Of a stretch of DNA of 64,000 nucleotides, positions 34,814-43,235 are shown piece by piece; the stretch's first letter is position 1; each line of letters opens with the position of its first letter. The stretch is taken from assembly GCA_041736675.1 (NCBI GenBank), contig JBGSTD010000063.1, positions 1 through 64,000 on the forward strand, in the 5' to 3' direction. Below the pieces are notes generated by a model. That model was not told where the DNA came from. It saw only the letters and a list, made by a program, of their open reading frames with translations, and did no database searches. The translations under genes and the position numbers were made by a program. This stretch comes from Salaquimonas sp041736675. Lineage in GTDB: Bacteria; Pseudomonadota; Alphaproteobacteria; Rhizobiales; Rhizobiaceae.

Positions 34814-35338
34814 GTGAGCAGCGTTTCCCAACTTGGTTATTTTCAAAAGTCGACAGGCAAAAGGAAAACCCGTTTCCCGCGCCTGCCACTTTATTCGGCA
34901 CTTACGTTCCTGACTTTTTCCATTGGGGCGGTTCTATTTGGTCAGATGACCGGGATAGGCACACTTAAAAACGAAATAGGAAAGCCGGTGGCCATTCGTG
35001 ATATCGTGTTGAAGCAGACCGCTGATGATAAAATAATGGTTCTCGACGCAATCAACGGTCAGGAAATCGCATCATTCGGGCCTAATGAAGGTGGATTTGT
35101 CCGCGGCTCCCTGCGTCCACTGGACCGCATGCGGTTTGTTTCAAAGGTTCCTGCTGAGGTTCCATACCGGTTGATCAAGTGGGATACCGGAGCCTTGTCC
35201 CTTTCCGATACAGGGAGTGGCGAGCGCCTCTACCTCAATGCGTTTGGCAAAGACAACTCGGGTGCGTTCGAGGCATTTTTCAATTCCAAGTCAGCAGATG
35301 CATCTGCGCCAACACCAGCAGAAGGAGGAATCCAATGA
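34814..35338 (+). CDS. puhC: Photosynthetic complex assembly protein PuhC
   Basis: PuhC (174 aa) is a single-pass membrane protein with a periplasmic C-terminal part and promotes RC-LH1 assembly. An N-terminal anchor (YSALTFLTFSIGAVLFGQMT, about residues 31-50) precedes a beta-rich region (VLDAINGQEIASFGPNEGGF, then RGSLRPLDRMRFVSKVPAEV). It begins with GTG and ends overlapping orf101 by four bases. The name rests on position and overall pattern as well as on sequence. Confidence 0.92.
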   Translation: MSSVSQLGYFQKSTGKRKTRFPRLPLYSALTFLTFSIGAVLFGQMTGIGTLKNEIGKPVAIRDIVLKQTADDKIMVLDAINGQEIASFGPNEGGFVRGSLRPLDRMRFVSKVPAEVPYRLIKWDTGALSLSDTGSGERLYLNAFGKDNSGAFEAFFNSKSADASAPTPAEGGIQ

Positions 35339-35640
35339 GCTTGCTTTCACTTGTATTTCGACAAAGCGAAGAAGTTGAATGCACAGTCGAAATCAACAAC
35401 ACGTTTGAGGATTTGAGTGCCCATGTCCGGTTTGATGGAGGCCAGGTGGTTTATCCCGGGGATGAGGTATTGGTGCATGGCGCACCCATCTCGATCCCTT
35501 ACGGTCACAGGGAAGATTTTCAGCGCACAGCAACCATCACCCGGGCAAGCGGTATTGAACGGTTCTGGACCAAGATGACGGGTGATTTCGACATGATGGA
35601 ATTGTGCGAGTTTAGTTTCACGGAAAGGGCCACATTATGA
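35335..35640 (+). CDS. Small protein between puhC and acsF, unknown function (orf101)
   Basis: This 101-aa soluble protein is predicted from the ATG at 35335, overlapping the puhC stop, with GGAGGA upstream. It is not hydrophobic and shows alternating beta-strand patterns, e.g. EECTV-like EVECTVEINNTFEDLSAHVR and a central DGGQVVYPGDEVLVHGAP. Its stop overlaps acsF by four bases. A small protein of unknown function at this exact site is common in photosynthesis clusters, which suggests a link to the cyclase AcsF or to reaction-centre assembly. The frame is open further upstream (to 35179), but that part overlaps puhC. Confidence 0.85.
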   Translation: MSLLSLVFRQSEEVECTVEINNTFEDLSAHVRFDGGQVVYPGDEVLVHGAPISIPYGHREDFQRTATITRASGIERFWTKMTGDFDMMELCEFSFTERATL

Positions 35641-36734
35641 ACAAGTATGTTTCTCCCGAAGAACTGGATGCTGCATCAGCAAGAAAGCATGTCGTCAATG
35701 ACGTGACGAAAAGCGCTTTGGTTTCGACCATGCTCAATCCGCGATTTTATACGACTGATTTTGATGAGATGGACCGCATCAATGTTGAGCCGGTGCGGGA
35801 TGAATGGGATGCGCTGATCACCCAGATGCGCAATGATCCCAACCGGTTCCACTTCAAGCGGAACGAAAATTGGGATGATTTTGATATCAATGATCTGGAA
35901 GAGCCGCTTCGCGCAGAGTTTACCGACTTTCTCGTCAGTTCCCTTACCTCGGAGTTTTCAGGCTGTGTTCTTTACAAGGAAATGAAACGCCGGGGCACGA
36001 ACCAGGAGATCTGCGAATTGTTCGGCTATATGAGCCGCGATGAATCCCGTCATGCCGGTTTCATCAACGATGCCTTGAAAGACTTTGGAATTGGCGTGAA
36101 TATGGGCTTTCTTGCCAAGGCGAAGAAGTACACTTATTTCCGGCCGAAATTCATCTACTATGCGACCTATCTTTCTGAAAAGATCGGCTATGCCCGTTAT
36201 ATTACAATTTTCAGGCATCTGGAAAAGCACCCTGAACATCGCTTTCATCCGATTTTCAAGTGGTTCAAGGAATGGTGCAATGACGAGTTCAGCCATGGCG
36301 AGGCTTTTTCGCTGATCATCCGTTCGGACAAAAGGCTGCTTCAAGGCATCAACAAGCTCTGGATCAAATTCTTTTTGCTGGCGGTGTTTTCAACAATGTT
36401 TGTCCGCGACCACATGCGGCCCGCGTTCCACAAGGCACTGGGAGTTGATATTGAAGAGTATGATATGAGGGTCTTTGCACTGACTAGCGAGATCTCAAAA
36501 CAGTGCTTTCCATTGACGCTTGATTTGGACAATCCGAAAATGCTCGAAGGTTTCCGGCGCATGGAACGGATCAACCGCAAGGCCGCTGCGGCAACGGAGG
36601 CCGGTGGTGTGATGGGCAGAGTGCGAAAGGCCTGGTGGGCAGCCGCCGCGACGGTCAATTTCCTTCGTCTTTACTCGATCCCGACGAAGCAAAATACAAT
36701 TCCTGAAACATCCCGCCTTCAGCCGGTCTGGTAA
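35637..36734 (+). CDS. acsF: Magnesium-protoporphyrin IX monomethyl ester (oxidative) cyclase AcsF
   Basis: AcsF (365 aa) is the membrane-associated diiron enzyme that uses O2 to form the isocyclic ring of protochlorophyllide. Diiron ligand motifs are EFTDFLVSSLTSEFSG (about residues 94-109), SRDESRHAGF (about residues 133-142) and CNDEFSHGEAFSLI. No oxygen-independent BchE is visible in the window, so chlorophyll synthesis depends on oxygen as far as it can be seen. The gene overlaps orf101 and is followed by puhE after five bases. Confidence 0.97.
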   Translation: MNKYVSPEELDAASARKHVVNDVTKSALVSTMLNPRFYTTDFDEMDRINVEPVRDEWDALITQMRNDPNRFHFKRNENWDDFDINDLEEPLRAEFTDFLVSSLTSEFSGCVLYKEMKRRGTNQEICELFGYMSRDESRHAGFINDALKDFGIGVNMGFLAKAKKYTYFRPKFIYYATYLSEKIGYARYITIFRHLEKHPEHRFHPIFKWFKEWCNDEFSHGEAFSLIIRSDKRLLQGINKLWIKFFLLAVFSTMFVRDHMRPAFHKALGVDIEEYDMRVFALTSEISKQCFPLTLDLDNPKMLEGFRRMERINRKAAAATEAGGVMGRVRKAWWAAAATVNFLRLYSIPTKQNTIPETSRLQPVW

Positions 36735-36739
36735 CTGTC

Positions 36740-37660
36740 ATGCTGATTTCACATCCTCTTGTGGTTATTTCGATTGCGGTTCTGGTCTGGTGGATTTCCA
36801 CCGGGCTGGTGCTGTTTGTCGTTCGCCGCACAGAGGATGAGACCAACGATGACAATATTCGAAGTACGTCATTTGCCATGATGAGCATCATGTCAGTGGC
36901 GGCAGCTCTGGGTGTTGCCTTGCTGGTGACGAGCAAGCACATGCTGACGCCCCTTGGATCCTACATGGGATTTTTTGGCGCACTGTTGTTATGGGCCTGG
37001 CATGAGGCATCTTTCCTGAGCGGAATGATTACCGGACCCAGAAAAGGCGACTGCCCGACAGGCGTTGACCAGTGGGGCAGGTTCAAAGCGGCATGGGAGG
37101 CTGTGCGAAGCCATGAGCTTGCGATTGCTGTGACTGTTCTGCTGCTTTACTGGTTGATGATGGATGCGGTTAATACGTTCGGTTTCTGGACGTTCATGCT
37201 GCTGTGGATCATGCGGATCAGTGCCAAACTGATCATATTTCTGGGGGCACGCAATGCACTCAGCGATATGATGCCCAAGCGGATTTCGCATCTGAAAACC
37301 TATTTCGATACGACCCATACCAGCTTCCTGTTCTTTGTTTCTGTTTCCCTTGCCAGTCTTGTATTCGTTCTGCTTTGCATTGGTGCCTATGAAACCGGCG
37401 AGCCGTATGTGCGGGTCGGCCATGTGCTTCTGGCTAGCTTTATGGCCTTGGCAATTGTTGAGCATTTCATATTGATACTGCCGATTTCAGACGCTGCATT
37501 GTGGTCATGGGCCATGCCAAGGCCACATCAGGCCAACGCTCCCAAATCTTCACCAGTCGGCAAATACCTGCCGAAGGCCCGCGCGATCAAACCAAACACC
37601 GGCGATAGTGCTTCTACACTTTCCGCCAAAACAGAAACCTTGCCAAAGGTACAACATTAA
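36740..37660 (+). CDS. puhE: Photosynthetic complex assembly protein PuhE (DUF3623)
   Basis: PuhE (306 aa) is a polytopic membrane protein thought to limit bacteriochlorophyll production or help RC assembly. The start VWWISTGLVLFVVRRTED, the GAYLLWAWHEASFLSG-like segment (GALLLWAWHEASFLSGMITG), DCPTGVDQWGRFKAAWE and LKTYFDTTHTSFLFFVSVSL are characteristic of the family. A variable Pro/Ala-rich C-terminus follows the last helix. It lies between acsF and hemA, the standard position. Confidence 0.93.
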   Translation: MLISHPLVVISIAVLVWWISTGLVLFVVRRTEDETNDDNIRSTSFAMMSIMSVAAALGVALLVTSKHMLTPLGSYMGFFGALLLWAWHEASFLSGMITGPRKGDCPTGVDQWGRFKAAWEAVRSHELAIAVTVLLLYWLMMDAVNTFGFWTFMLLWIMRISAKLIIFLGARNALSDMMPKRISHLKTYFDTTHTSFLFFVSVSLASLVFVLLCIGAYETGEPYVRVGHVLLASFMALAIVEHFILILPISDAALWSWAMPRPHQANAPKSSPVGKYLPKARAIKPNTGDSASTLSAKTETLPKVQH

Positions 37661-37692
37661 CGGACGGGTTCGCCTGAATATTGGAGGATATA

Positions 37693-38910
37693 ATGGATAT
37701 TATCAATTACATGGAAAAGGCATTGGGATCGCTCCATGAAGCGGGAAATTATCGTGTCTTTGCCGACATTGAACGGCATAGAAACCAGTTCCCCAAGGCA
37801 ACCCATTATTTACCTGACGGATCGACTGAAGAAGTTACGGTCTGGTGCTCGAACGACTATCTGGGCATGGGACAAAACCCGCTCGTCATCGAGGCAATGA
37901 AGGCAGCCATAGACAAATGCGGGGCAGGGGCAGGCGGCACAAGGAATATATCAGGCACCAATCACGGTCACGTTTTATTGGAGCAGGAACTGGCTGATCT
38001 CCATGGCAAGGAAGCGGCGTTGATTTTCACCTCGGGCTATGTATCCAACTGGGCAGCGCTCGGCACCATCGCATCAAAAATCCCAGGGCTGATTGTATAT
38101 TCCGATGCGATGAACCATGCCTCGATGATTGAAGGCATTCGCCATTCGCGCTGTGAGAAGCGTCTGTTCAAGCACAATGATCCTGCTGATCTTGATCGCC
38201 TTATGGCGCTCGATGATCCCAGGGCGCCTAAAATGGTGGCGTTTGAATCGGTCTATTCGATGGACGGTGACATTTCTCCCATTCGCCAGATTTGCGATGT
38301 GGCAGACAAGTACAATGCCATCACCTATCTCGATGAGGTGCATGCGGTCGGAATGTACGGTTCACGGGGCGGTGGTATTGCCGAACGTGAAGGGCTGATG
38401 GATCGGCTTACCATTATCGAAGGTACCTTGGGCAAGGCATTTGGTGTCCTGGGCGGCTATATTACCGGCTCAAGGACTATCGTGGATTTTGTCCGATCCT
38501 TCGCATCCGGGTTTATCTTCACAACGGCGCTGCCTCCGGCGTTGGCCGCAGGAGCTGCTGCTTCGGTACGCTATTTGAAAGAAAGCACGGCGGAACGTGA
38601 GCGCCATCAACAAGTTGTGGCAAAGGTTCGCGCCGCGCTGGATGCAAAGGGAATTCCCTACATGCCCAATCCCAGCCATATCGTGCCGGTGATGGTAGGA
38701 AATGCCAGCAAGTGCAAATGGATATCGGACGTTTTGATGCAGCAGCATGGGATTTATGTGCAGCCGATCAATTATCCGACCGTTCCAGTGAAAACCGAAC
38801 GACTGAGGATCACTCCGACGCCCCTGCACACAGATGTTGATATTCGTCATCTTGCCGGGGCCTTGAGTGAACTCTGGTCCCAATGCGCGCTTGCCCGAGC
38901 TGTGGCGTGA
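37693..38910 (+). CDS. hemA: 5-aminolevulinate synthase HemA
   Basis: This PLP enzyme (405 aa) condenses glycine and succinyl-CoA to 5-aminolevulinate, the first step towards haem and bacteriochlorophyll. Motifs are AGAGGTRNISGTNHGHVLLE, DEVHAVGMYGSRGGG and the PLP lysine in IIEGTLGKAFGVLGGY (Lys248). The ATG at 37693 follows GGAGG; a TTG at 37681 is also in frame but gives an unusual N-terminus. Its presence in the cluster means precursor supply is transcribed with the puh and bch genes. The gene ends ten bases before idi. Confidence 0.97.
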   Translation: MDIINYMEKALGSLHEAGNYRVFADIERHRNQFPKATHYLPDGSTEEVTVWCSNDYLGMGQNPLVIEAMKAAIDKCGAGAGGTRNISGTNHGHVLLEQELADLHGKEAALIFTSGYVSNWAALGTIASKIPGLIVYSDAMNHASMIEGIRHSRCEKRLFKHNDPADLDRLMALDDPRAPKMVAFESVYSMDGDISPIRQICDVADKYNAITYLDEVHAVGMYGSRGGGIAEREGLMDRLTIIEGTLGKAFGVLGGYITGSRTIVDFVRSFASGFIFTTALPPALAAGAAASVRYLKESTAERERHQQVVAKVRAALDAKGIPYMPNPSHIVPVMVGNASKCKWISDVLMQQHGIYVQPINYPTVPVKTERLRITPTPLHTDVDIRHLAGALSELWSQCALARAVA

Positions 38911-38920
38911 AGCACGACCG

Positions 38921-39463
38921 ATGTTGGCTGAAGTGATCACAGAAGCTGAAACAATCATGATACCGGGCATTGCGGGGGACGGATCCCTGTACCCGATTGA
39001 AAAAATGAAAGCACATGAAGAAGGCAGTTTTCATTTGGCAATCTCGGCATTCGTGTTTGACGGCGACCACCTGCTCATTCAACGACGGGCGGATGGCAAA
39101 TATCACTGCGGAGGGCTTTGGGCGAATACCTGTTGCACTCATCCCCATTGGGGAGAAGGTATTGATAAGGCTGCTTCACGCCGATTGTACGAGGAACTCG
39201 GCATCAGTCTCGAATTGAAGAAAAGGCGTGTGGTCGAATATTCGGCCGATGTGGGCAGTGGCTTGCATGAGCATGAGCGCGTCACGATTTTTGTCGGGAA
39301 TGCGGATCGCAATTGCCTGGTCATTCGACCAAACCCTCTGGAGGTTTCGGAGACCCGCTGGATAAGCGGACCCGAGCTGCGCAGCGAAATGCTGGCTAGG
39401 CCGCTATCCTTTACGCCATGGTTTCAGATTTATTTGCAACGCTTTCCCAATCTCGTTTTTTGA
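38921..39463 (+). CDS. idi: Isopentenyl-diphosphate delta-isomerase
   Basis: This type I Nudix-fold isomerase (about 180 aa) interconverts IPP and DMAPP and feeds prenyl tails and carotenoids. Catalytic landmarks are LWANTCCTHPHWGE, with the active-site Cys and metal-binding His, and a Nudix-like SRRLYEELGISLEL with the glutamates. The start is uncertain: ATG 38921 gives the best fit to homologues, whereas an upstream GTG at 38867 would overlap hemA. It is the last gene of the plus-strand superoperon. Confidence 0.92.
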   Translation: MLAEVITEAETIMIPGIAGDGSLYPIEKMKAHEEGSFHLAISAFVFDGDHLLIQRRADGKYHCGGLWANTCCTHPHWGEGIDKAASRRLYEELGISLELKKRRVVEYSADVGSGLHEHERVTIFVGNADRNCLVIRPNPLEVSETRWISGPELRSEMLARPLSFTPWFQIYLQRFPNLVF

Positions 39464-39551
39464 TCATCGCCGGCGCAACAAGCCTGAAGTTGAGAAGCGC
39501 GTGAGACATCCGTTTGCGCAGTTAAAGCAAAGATAACCCAAATTCCGAACG

Positions 39552-39582
39552 TCAAAAAAAGGGAGGCCGCAGCCTCCCTTCC
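39552..39582 (-). terminator. Terminator of the pufQBALMC operon
   Basis: GGGAGGC-loop-GCCTCCC with seven T's on the minus strand just after the pufC stop. On the plus strand only two T's follow, so it mainly serves the minus-strand transcript, but it could also assist idi. Confidence 0.85.
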
Positions 39583-39615
39583 GATTTTCAGCATCCTGTG
39601 CCGGATGATGGCGGG

Positions 39616-40752
39616 TTATTTTGCCGCCAGGTCCGTACTTTCTTTACCAGTGAGAATGGATGATGTTTTTCCAGGTGCGAGCAACATTGTCTTGCCGGGT
39701 TCATAAGTAGAAAAATCCGGAACTTCAGTGTTGCTCTTGTTTGCCAGCGAGTCCATGTAGTCTTTCAGCATTGATACACCGTTCAATGGCTTTTGAACGC
39801 CGTTGTGGCAGGTGGCACATCCGACCTTCAATACATCACCTTCCGGTCCGAGCCGGTTTTCAGGGAAGAGCGGTGTCATGCCTACCATGTAGGTATTGTT
39901 GATCTCCCTGGCTAACCGTATGCCATGCCATGCGGTCACACGCTGGGGTGGACTTTGATCCCAATCGTTGAAGGCGCGGGAATTGTGACAGGTAACGCAA
40001 TTTGCACCGAGGGATTCTGACATATGGTTCATCAGCGACCAGGTGTTTTCTGTCTCCTTGACACCCATCTTGTTTTCGCCCGTTGGCAGGGCATTTAGGG
40101 AATGGACCCTGATTTGCTTGTCTCCGAGGAGATAATCTTCCAAGGCATTTTGAGGCAATGATGTGTTGCCTGCGAATTTGGCGACAACATTCTGTCCGGC
40201 ACGGTTGGAGGTCATGTTGCCCTGGGGCTTGGGACCGATATCGCGAAACCAGACCTGGGCAGGTATGTTCGCTCCACGATGGCATGTGTAGCAGGTCACG
40301 CCAGTCTGGGCTACATGATCTGTCCAGTCGACATTGATCGCCTGGGTCATTTGGATCATCCGGCGGGCAACGATTTTCGTATATTTCTCATCGGAAGCAA
40401 GGTTCTCTTCGTTGTGGCAATAGGCACAACCGGCTTCCGGCGATACCCATTCGGTTATGGAAGCCATGAAGTGGTTGAACTGGTCGTCCGACAGATTGCC
40501 TAAAAGCTGGACATTCTCATAGATCGTTCCGGCGCGATCACCTGTTGCGTCCGGCTCATAGGGTGATGGCGGAGCAACGTTTGCCAGTGCAAGCTCCGCC
40601 TGTTTCTCCTTGTCCTTGAAAATATACATACCGCTGCCGCGATATCCGATCTGTGTCGTTTCAACCGGTGGGGCATCCCAGCCGGCACCAACAAAGCTGG
40701 CGATGGCGAGGAGAGAAGCAGCACTGGCTGCAAAAGGTATCCAGAGTCTCAT
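39616..40752 (-). CDS. pufC: Photosynthetic reaction centre tetrahaem cytochrome c subunit PufC
   Basis: This periplasmic cytochrome (378 aa) re-reduces the special pair. Four CXXCH haem motifs are seen: CAYCH, CYTCH, CVTCH and CATCH. An N-terminal hydrophobic segment (FAASAASLLAIASFVGAGWD) is present, but it has no lipobox Cys, so membrane attachment is probably by an uncleaved N-terminal helix and not by a diacylglycerol-Cys. The gene follows pufM after 12 bases with GGAGG and is the last gene of the operon. pufX is absent. Confidence 0.97.
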   Translation of the reverse strand: MRLWIPFAASAASLLAIASFVGAGWDAPPVETTQIGYRGSGMYIFKDKEKQAELALANVAPPSPYEPDATGDRAGTIYENVQLLGNLSDDQFNHFMASITEWVSPEAGCAYCHNEENLASDEKYTKIVARRMIQMTQAINVDWTDHVAQTGVTCYTCHRGANIPAQVWFRDIGPKPQGNMTSNRAGQNVVAKFAGNTSLPQNALEDYLLGDKQIRVHSLNALPTGENKMGVKETENTWSLMNHMSESLGANCVTCHNSRAFNDWDQSPPQRVTAWHGIRLAREINNTYMVGMTPLFPENRLGPEGDVLKVGCATCHNGVQKPLNGVSMLKDYMDSLANKSNTEVPDFSTYEPGKTMLLAPGKTSSILTGKESTDLAAK

Positions 40753-40764
40753 TTCAACTCCTCC

Positions 40765-41727
40765 TTAAAGGCTTGGGTCGGTGACGCCTGGAAAGACGTC
40801 TGGAAGCGGAGCGACGATGCCGTGCTGAATACCCCAGAGGTACCAGTTATCGACAACTGTGCCGGTGAGCAAAATGCCAATGCCGCCGGTGATCGGAGTA
40901 AGGATGGCAAACCACCATGCCCAGCGGTGGACGGATTCCATGGTGGCATTGAAGCCCATGGTCCAGCGCCAGAAGAGAGCGGCCCTTTCAGAGGCGGTGC
41001 CTCGGTCCGTGATCTGTTCCAGCTCGCGTTCGCCGCCATATTTGCCGACCGCCAGGATGGTGGCGCCATGCATGGCAAACAGCAGGACGGATCCATACAG
41101 GAAGACGATCGAGAGGCAGTGGAACGGATTGTAATAAAGGTTTCCGTAGCGAATGGAAAAAGCTGCAGTCCAGTCCAGATGCGGGAAAATTCCAAAGGGA
41201 ACTGCCTCAGAGAAGTTGCCCATCAAGAGGGGACGGATGAAGCCGAGGCTGAGGAACAGGAAGATTGCTGCAGCAAATGCCCAGGCAACATGTGTCCCCA
41301 TCTCCAGTTGCTTTGCGCGTCGGTAAACCCTGACCCACCACAAGATGACGGACGTCGTAAGAAAGAAACCGGCGATCAGCCACCAGCCACCTTCGGCGAG
41401 AGGTGGTAATATTTTCAGGCCATATTCAGCTGAAGGCGGCTCCAGACCAAGCCAGAAGAGTTGGCGAACGAACTCTATCGGATCCCATCCAACAGATGCA
41501 AACATGTTGAGGCCGATGATTTCAAACGCTATGAAACCGAAGACCAGGGAAAGGGTTCCCAGATAACCAAGGTATATCGGGCCGATCTGCGCATTGCCAA
41601 TCCATCCAAGAAGACGGTTGAATTGTGGAGTGCCTGTTCGCGGGCTGTCACCCACCGGCAAAGGCATTCCGGCTTCAACGGGTCCTGTAATCTGGATTGC
41701 TGTAAAAATGTTCTGGTATTGAGACAT
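40765..41727 (-). CDS. pufM: Photosynthetic reaction centre M subunit PufM
   Basis: PufM (320 aa, five helices) binds with PufL the special pair, accessory pigments and quinones. Visible ligand segments are the MHxx region GIFPHLDWTAAFSIRYGNLY, the YYNPFHCLSIVFLYG stretch with the special-pair histidine, and LFAMHGATILAVGKYGGERE with the non-haem iron ligands in RELEQITDRGTASERA. The C-terminus is longer than in PufX-containing species, as usual in PufC-containing centres. It follows pufL after 11 bases. Confidence 0.98.
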   Translation of the reverse strand: MSQYQNIFTAIQITGPVEAGMPLPVGDSPRTGTPQFNRLLGWIGNAQIGPIYLGYLGTLSLVFGFIAFEIIGLNMFASVGWDPIEFVRQLFWLGLEPPSAEYGLKILPPLAEGGWWLIAGFFLTTSVILWWVRVYRRAKQLEMGTHVAWAFAAAIFLFLSLGFIRPLLMGNFSEAVPFGIFPHLDWTAAFSIRYGNLYYNPFHCLSIVFLYGSVLLFAMHGATILAVGKYGGERELEQITDRGTASERAALFWRWTMGFNATMESVHRWAWWFAILTPITGGIGILLTGTVVDNWYLWGIQHGIVAPLPDVFPGVTDPSL

Positions 41728-41738
41728 GATCTTTCTCC

Positions 41739-42584
41739 TTAAGACCAGATTGGCAGGTTAAGCCACCAGTTCCACCATTGTGGCCAGCCCTGGTTCCAAA
41801 ACGGGCCGCTGATGACGATGCAAACCGCGCTCCAGAACCCTGCATTCAGGGCAAGGATGAGACCCAGCCTGTGAATTCCCAGGGTTCCGACTGAGTAGCC
41901 GATAATGTCGCGGAAAAAAGTGTCTTCGTATTCCGGCGTTTTTACTTCCGCCTGCTCGCGCGGATTATCCATGGCCTGTCCGGGATTGGCAGCCGAAAGG
42001 ATCAGGCCGCCATGCAGGGACAGCGCCAGGGTCGTCGTGAAAAAGAACGACACGGCTATCATGTGCGCGGGATTGTAATGGAAGTGGAGGTACTGGTAGC
42101 CCACATTGGACACCCAGTCCAAATGGCTGAAAATACCATAGGGAAAACCGTGACCCCAGGCTCCAAGGAGAACCGGGCGGATTACGACAAGTGTGAAATA
42201 GGCAAAGATGGCGAAGCTGAATGCGAACGGAACATGGTACCCAATGCCAAGTTTGCGGCAGATTTCGACTTCGCGCAGTGCCCAGGAAACAAAGGCACCA
42301 AGGGCGCAAATGGTGATGATCTGCCAGAGCCCTCCCTCTTTGAGAGGAGCCAAGGCAAGGCCGTAGCTGAGATCGGGTGGCGCGATGGAAATCTGCCAAA
42401 TGTTCCATGTCGGTCCAATTGCGGCGCCATATACTATCAATGCGGTACCGAGGATAGCAAAGAATGCTGTGGTAACGCCAAAAAAGCCTACATAAAACGG
42501 GCCAACCCAAAAGTCGAATAGGTCGCCGCCTATCAGTGTTCCGCCCCGGACACGGTATTTTCGTTCAAAACTGAGCAACGCCAT
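41739..42584 (-). CDS. pufL: Photosynthetic reaction centre L subunit PufL
   Basis: PufL (281 aa) is the second core subunit of the type II reaction centre. I placed the start at the ATG at 42584 because it gives the canonical N-terminus ALLSFERKYRVRGGTLIGGD and has GGAGGG six bases upstream. Pigment and iron ligands are seen in GIFSHLDWVSNVGYQYLHFH, NPAHMIAVSFFFTTTLALSL and GILHRLGL-like GTLGIHRLGLILALN. A hairpin precedes it, between pufA and pufL. Confidence 0.98.
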   Translation of the reverse strand: MALLSFERKYRVRGGTLIGGDLFDFWVGPFYVGFFGVTTAFFAILGTALIVYGAAIGPTWNIWQISIAPPDLSYGLALAPLKEGGLWQIITICALGAFVSWALREVEICRKLGIGYHVPFAFSFAIFAYFTLVVIRPVLLGAWGHGFPYGIFSHLDWVSNVGYQYLHFHYNPAHMIAVSFFFTTTLALSLHGGLILSAANPGQAMDNPREQAEVKTPEYEDTFFRDIIGYSVGTLGIHRLGLILALNAGFWSAVCIVISGPFWNQGWPQWWNWWLNLPIWS

Positions 42585-42649
42585 TTGGCCCTCCGAACAA
42601 TTTGATAAAGCTCCCAGATATCCAGGGAAGCCAAGTAATCTTGATTTGG

Positions 42650-42684
42650 CGGCGGGCAAATCTGTTGATCGATTCGCCCGCTGC
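42650..42684 (-). promoter_or_regulatory. Stem-loop between pufA and pufL (mRNA stabiliser candidate)
   Basis: The sequences GCGGGCAAATC and GATTCGCCCGC (plus-strand text) pair with one non-Watson-Crick position, giving an 11-bp stem around an eight-base loop. Such intercistronic hairpins protect pufBA mRNA from decay and produce an excess of LH1 over reaction centre in Rhodobacter. There is no U-tract, so termination is unlikely. Confidence 0.75.
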
Positions 42685-42694
42685 CGTTTTTTGC

Positions 42695-42892
42695 TCAGCC
42701 AATAAGCCGCACATCCGTTTCATGGGTGAGCGATTGTTCTACTGAACCGGTCTGCAAGGTTTTACCTTCCAGCCAGTTGAAGCGATCAGTGCTCAACAAA
42801 ATGAAATGAATGAGGATTGCCAGCGTAAACAGAAATACTGACATGCCGACCAATACCTTGCGGGGGTCAAACATAAGCCAAATTCTCCACAT
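42695..42892 (-). CDS. pufA: LH1 light-harvesting alpha polypeptide PufA
   Basis: PufA (65 aa) is a core-antenna alpha subunit. The N-terminus (WRIWLMFDPRKVLVGMSVF) is followed by the transmembrane helix FLFTLAILIHFILLSTDRFN, whose His29 is the bacteriochlorophyll ligand, and a typical FNWLEG after it. The C-terminal tail of about 20 residues is polar. The gene follows pufB after 13 bases. Confidence 0.97.
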   Translation of the reverse strand: MWRIWLMFDPRKVLVGMSVFLFTLAILIHFILLSTDRFNWLEGKTLQTGSVEQSLTHETDVRLIG

Positions 42893-42905
42893 AACCTGGT
42901 TCTCC

Positions 42906-43115
42906 TTAAGCGACCATCGGCAGAAGCGCGGTCAGTTGGTTAATGCCTTCAAGAGCACTGTAACCTTCCGGACCAGGAATCCATGGGCGCCACATCCAGA
43001 CCAAAATATGCGCGACGACTGCAATCGCCGTGAATATTAGGAACCCCTGAATGAAGTAACCGTGAAACTCCTGTGCTTCGCTTTCGGTCAGACCCGAAAG
43101 TGAGACGTTAGCCAT
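42906..43115 (-). CDS. pufB: LH1 light-harvesting beta polypeptide PufB with a C-terminal extension
   Basis: PufB (69 aa) has the canonical N-terminal SLSGLTESEAQEFHGYFIQG and the helix LIFTAIAVVAHILVWMWRPW with His36 as bacteriochlorophyll ligand. Classical LH1 beta chains end within a few residues of the WRPW motif, but this one continues for about 24 residues (IPGPEGYSALEGINQLTALL). The start ATG at 43115 has GGAGGTGA upstream and fits the family; the frame is open to 43154. Confidence 0.96.
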   Translation of the reverse strand: MANVSLSGLTESEAQEFHGYFIQGFLIFTAIAVVAHILVWMWRPWIPGPEGYSALEGINQLTALLPMVA

Positions 43116-43138
43116 AACGTCACCTCCTAGCCTCGAGT

Positions 43139-43194
43139 GCCGTGGTTCCCCCACGGCGGGGTTTCCAACGATTTTTCATAATGAAAACCGTTGG
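43139..43194 (-). promoter_or_regulatory. Tandem stem-loops between pufQ and pufB
   Basis: A 7-bp stem (43139-43157, GCCGTGG/CCACGGC, five-base loop) is followed by a second stem (43165-43194, CCAACG with CGTTGG and further A/T pairing, TTTTCAT/ATGAAAA). Neither has a U-tract. Such structures fit mRNA processing upstream of pufBA. Confidence 0.65.
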
Positions 43195-43235
43195 GGTTTT
43201 TTGCCGTCTCGAGTAAGCCGGCAAAGGTTTATCGA

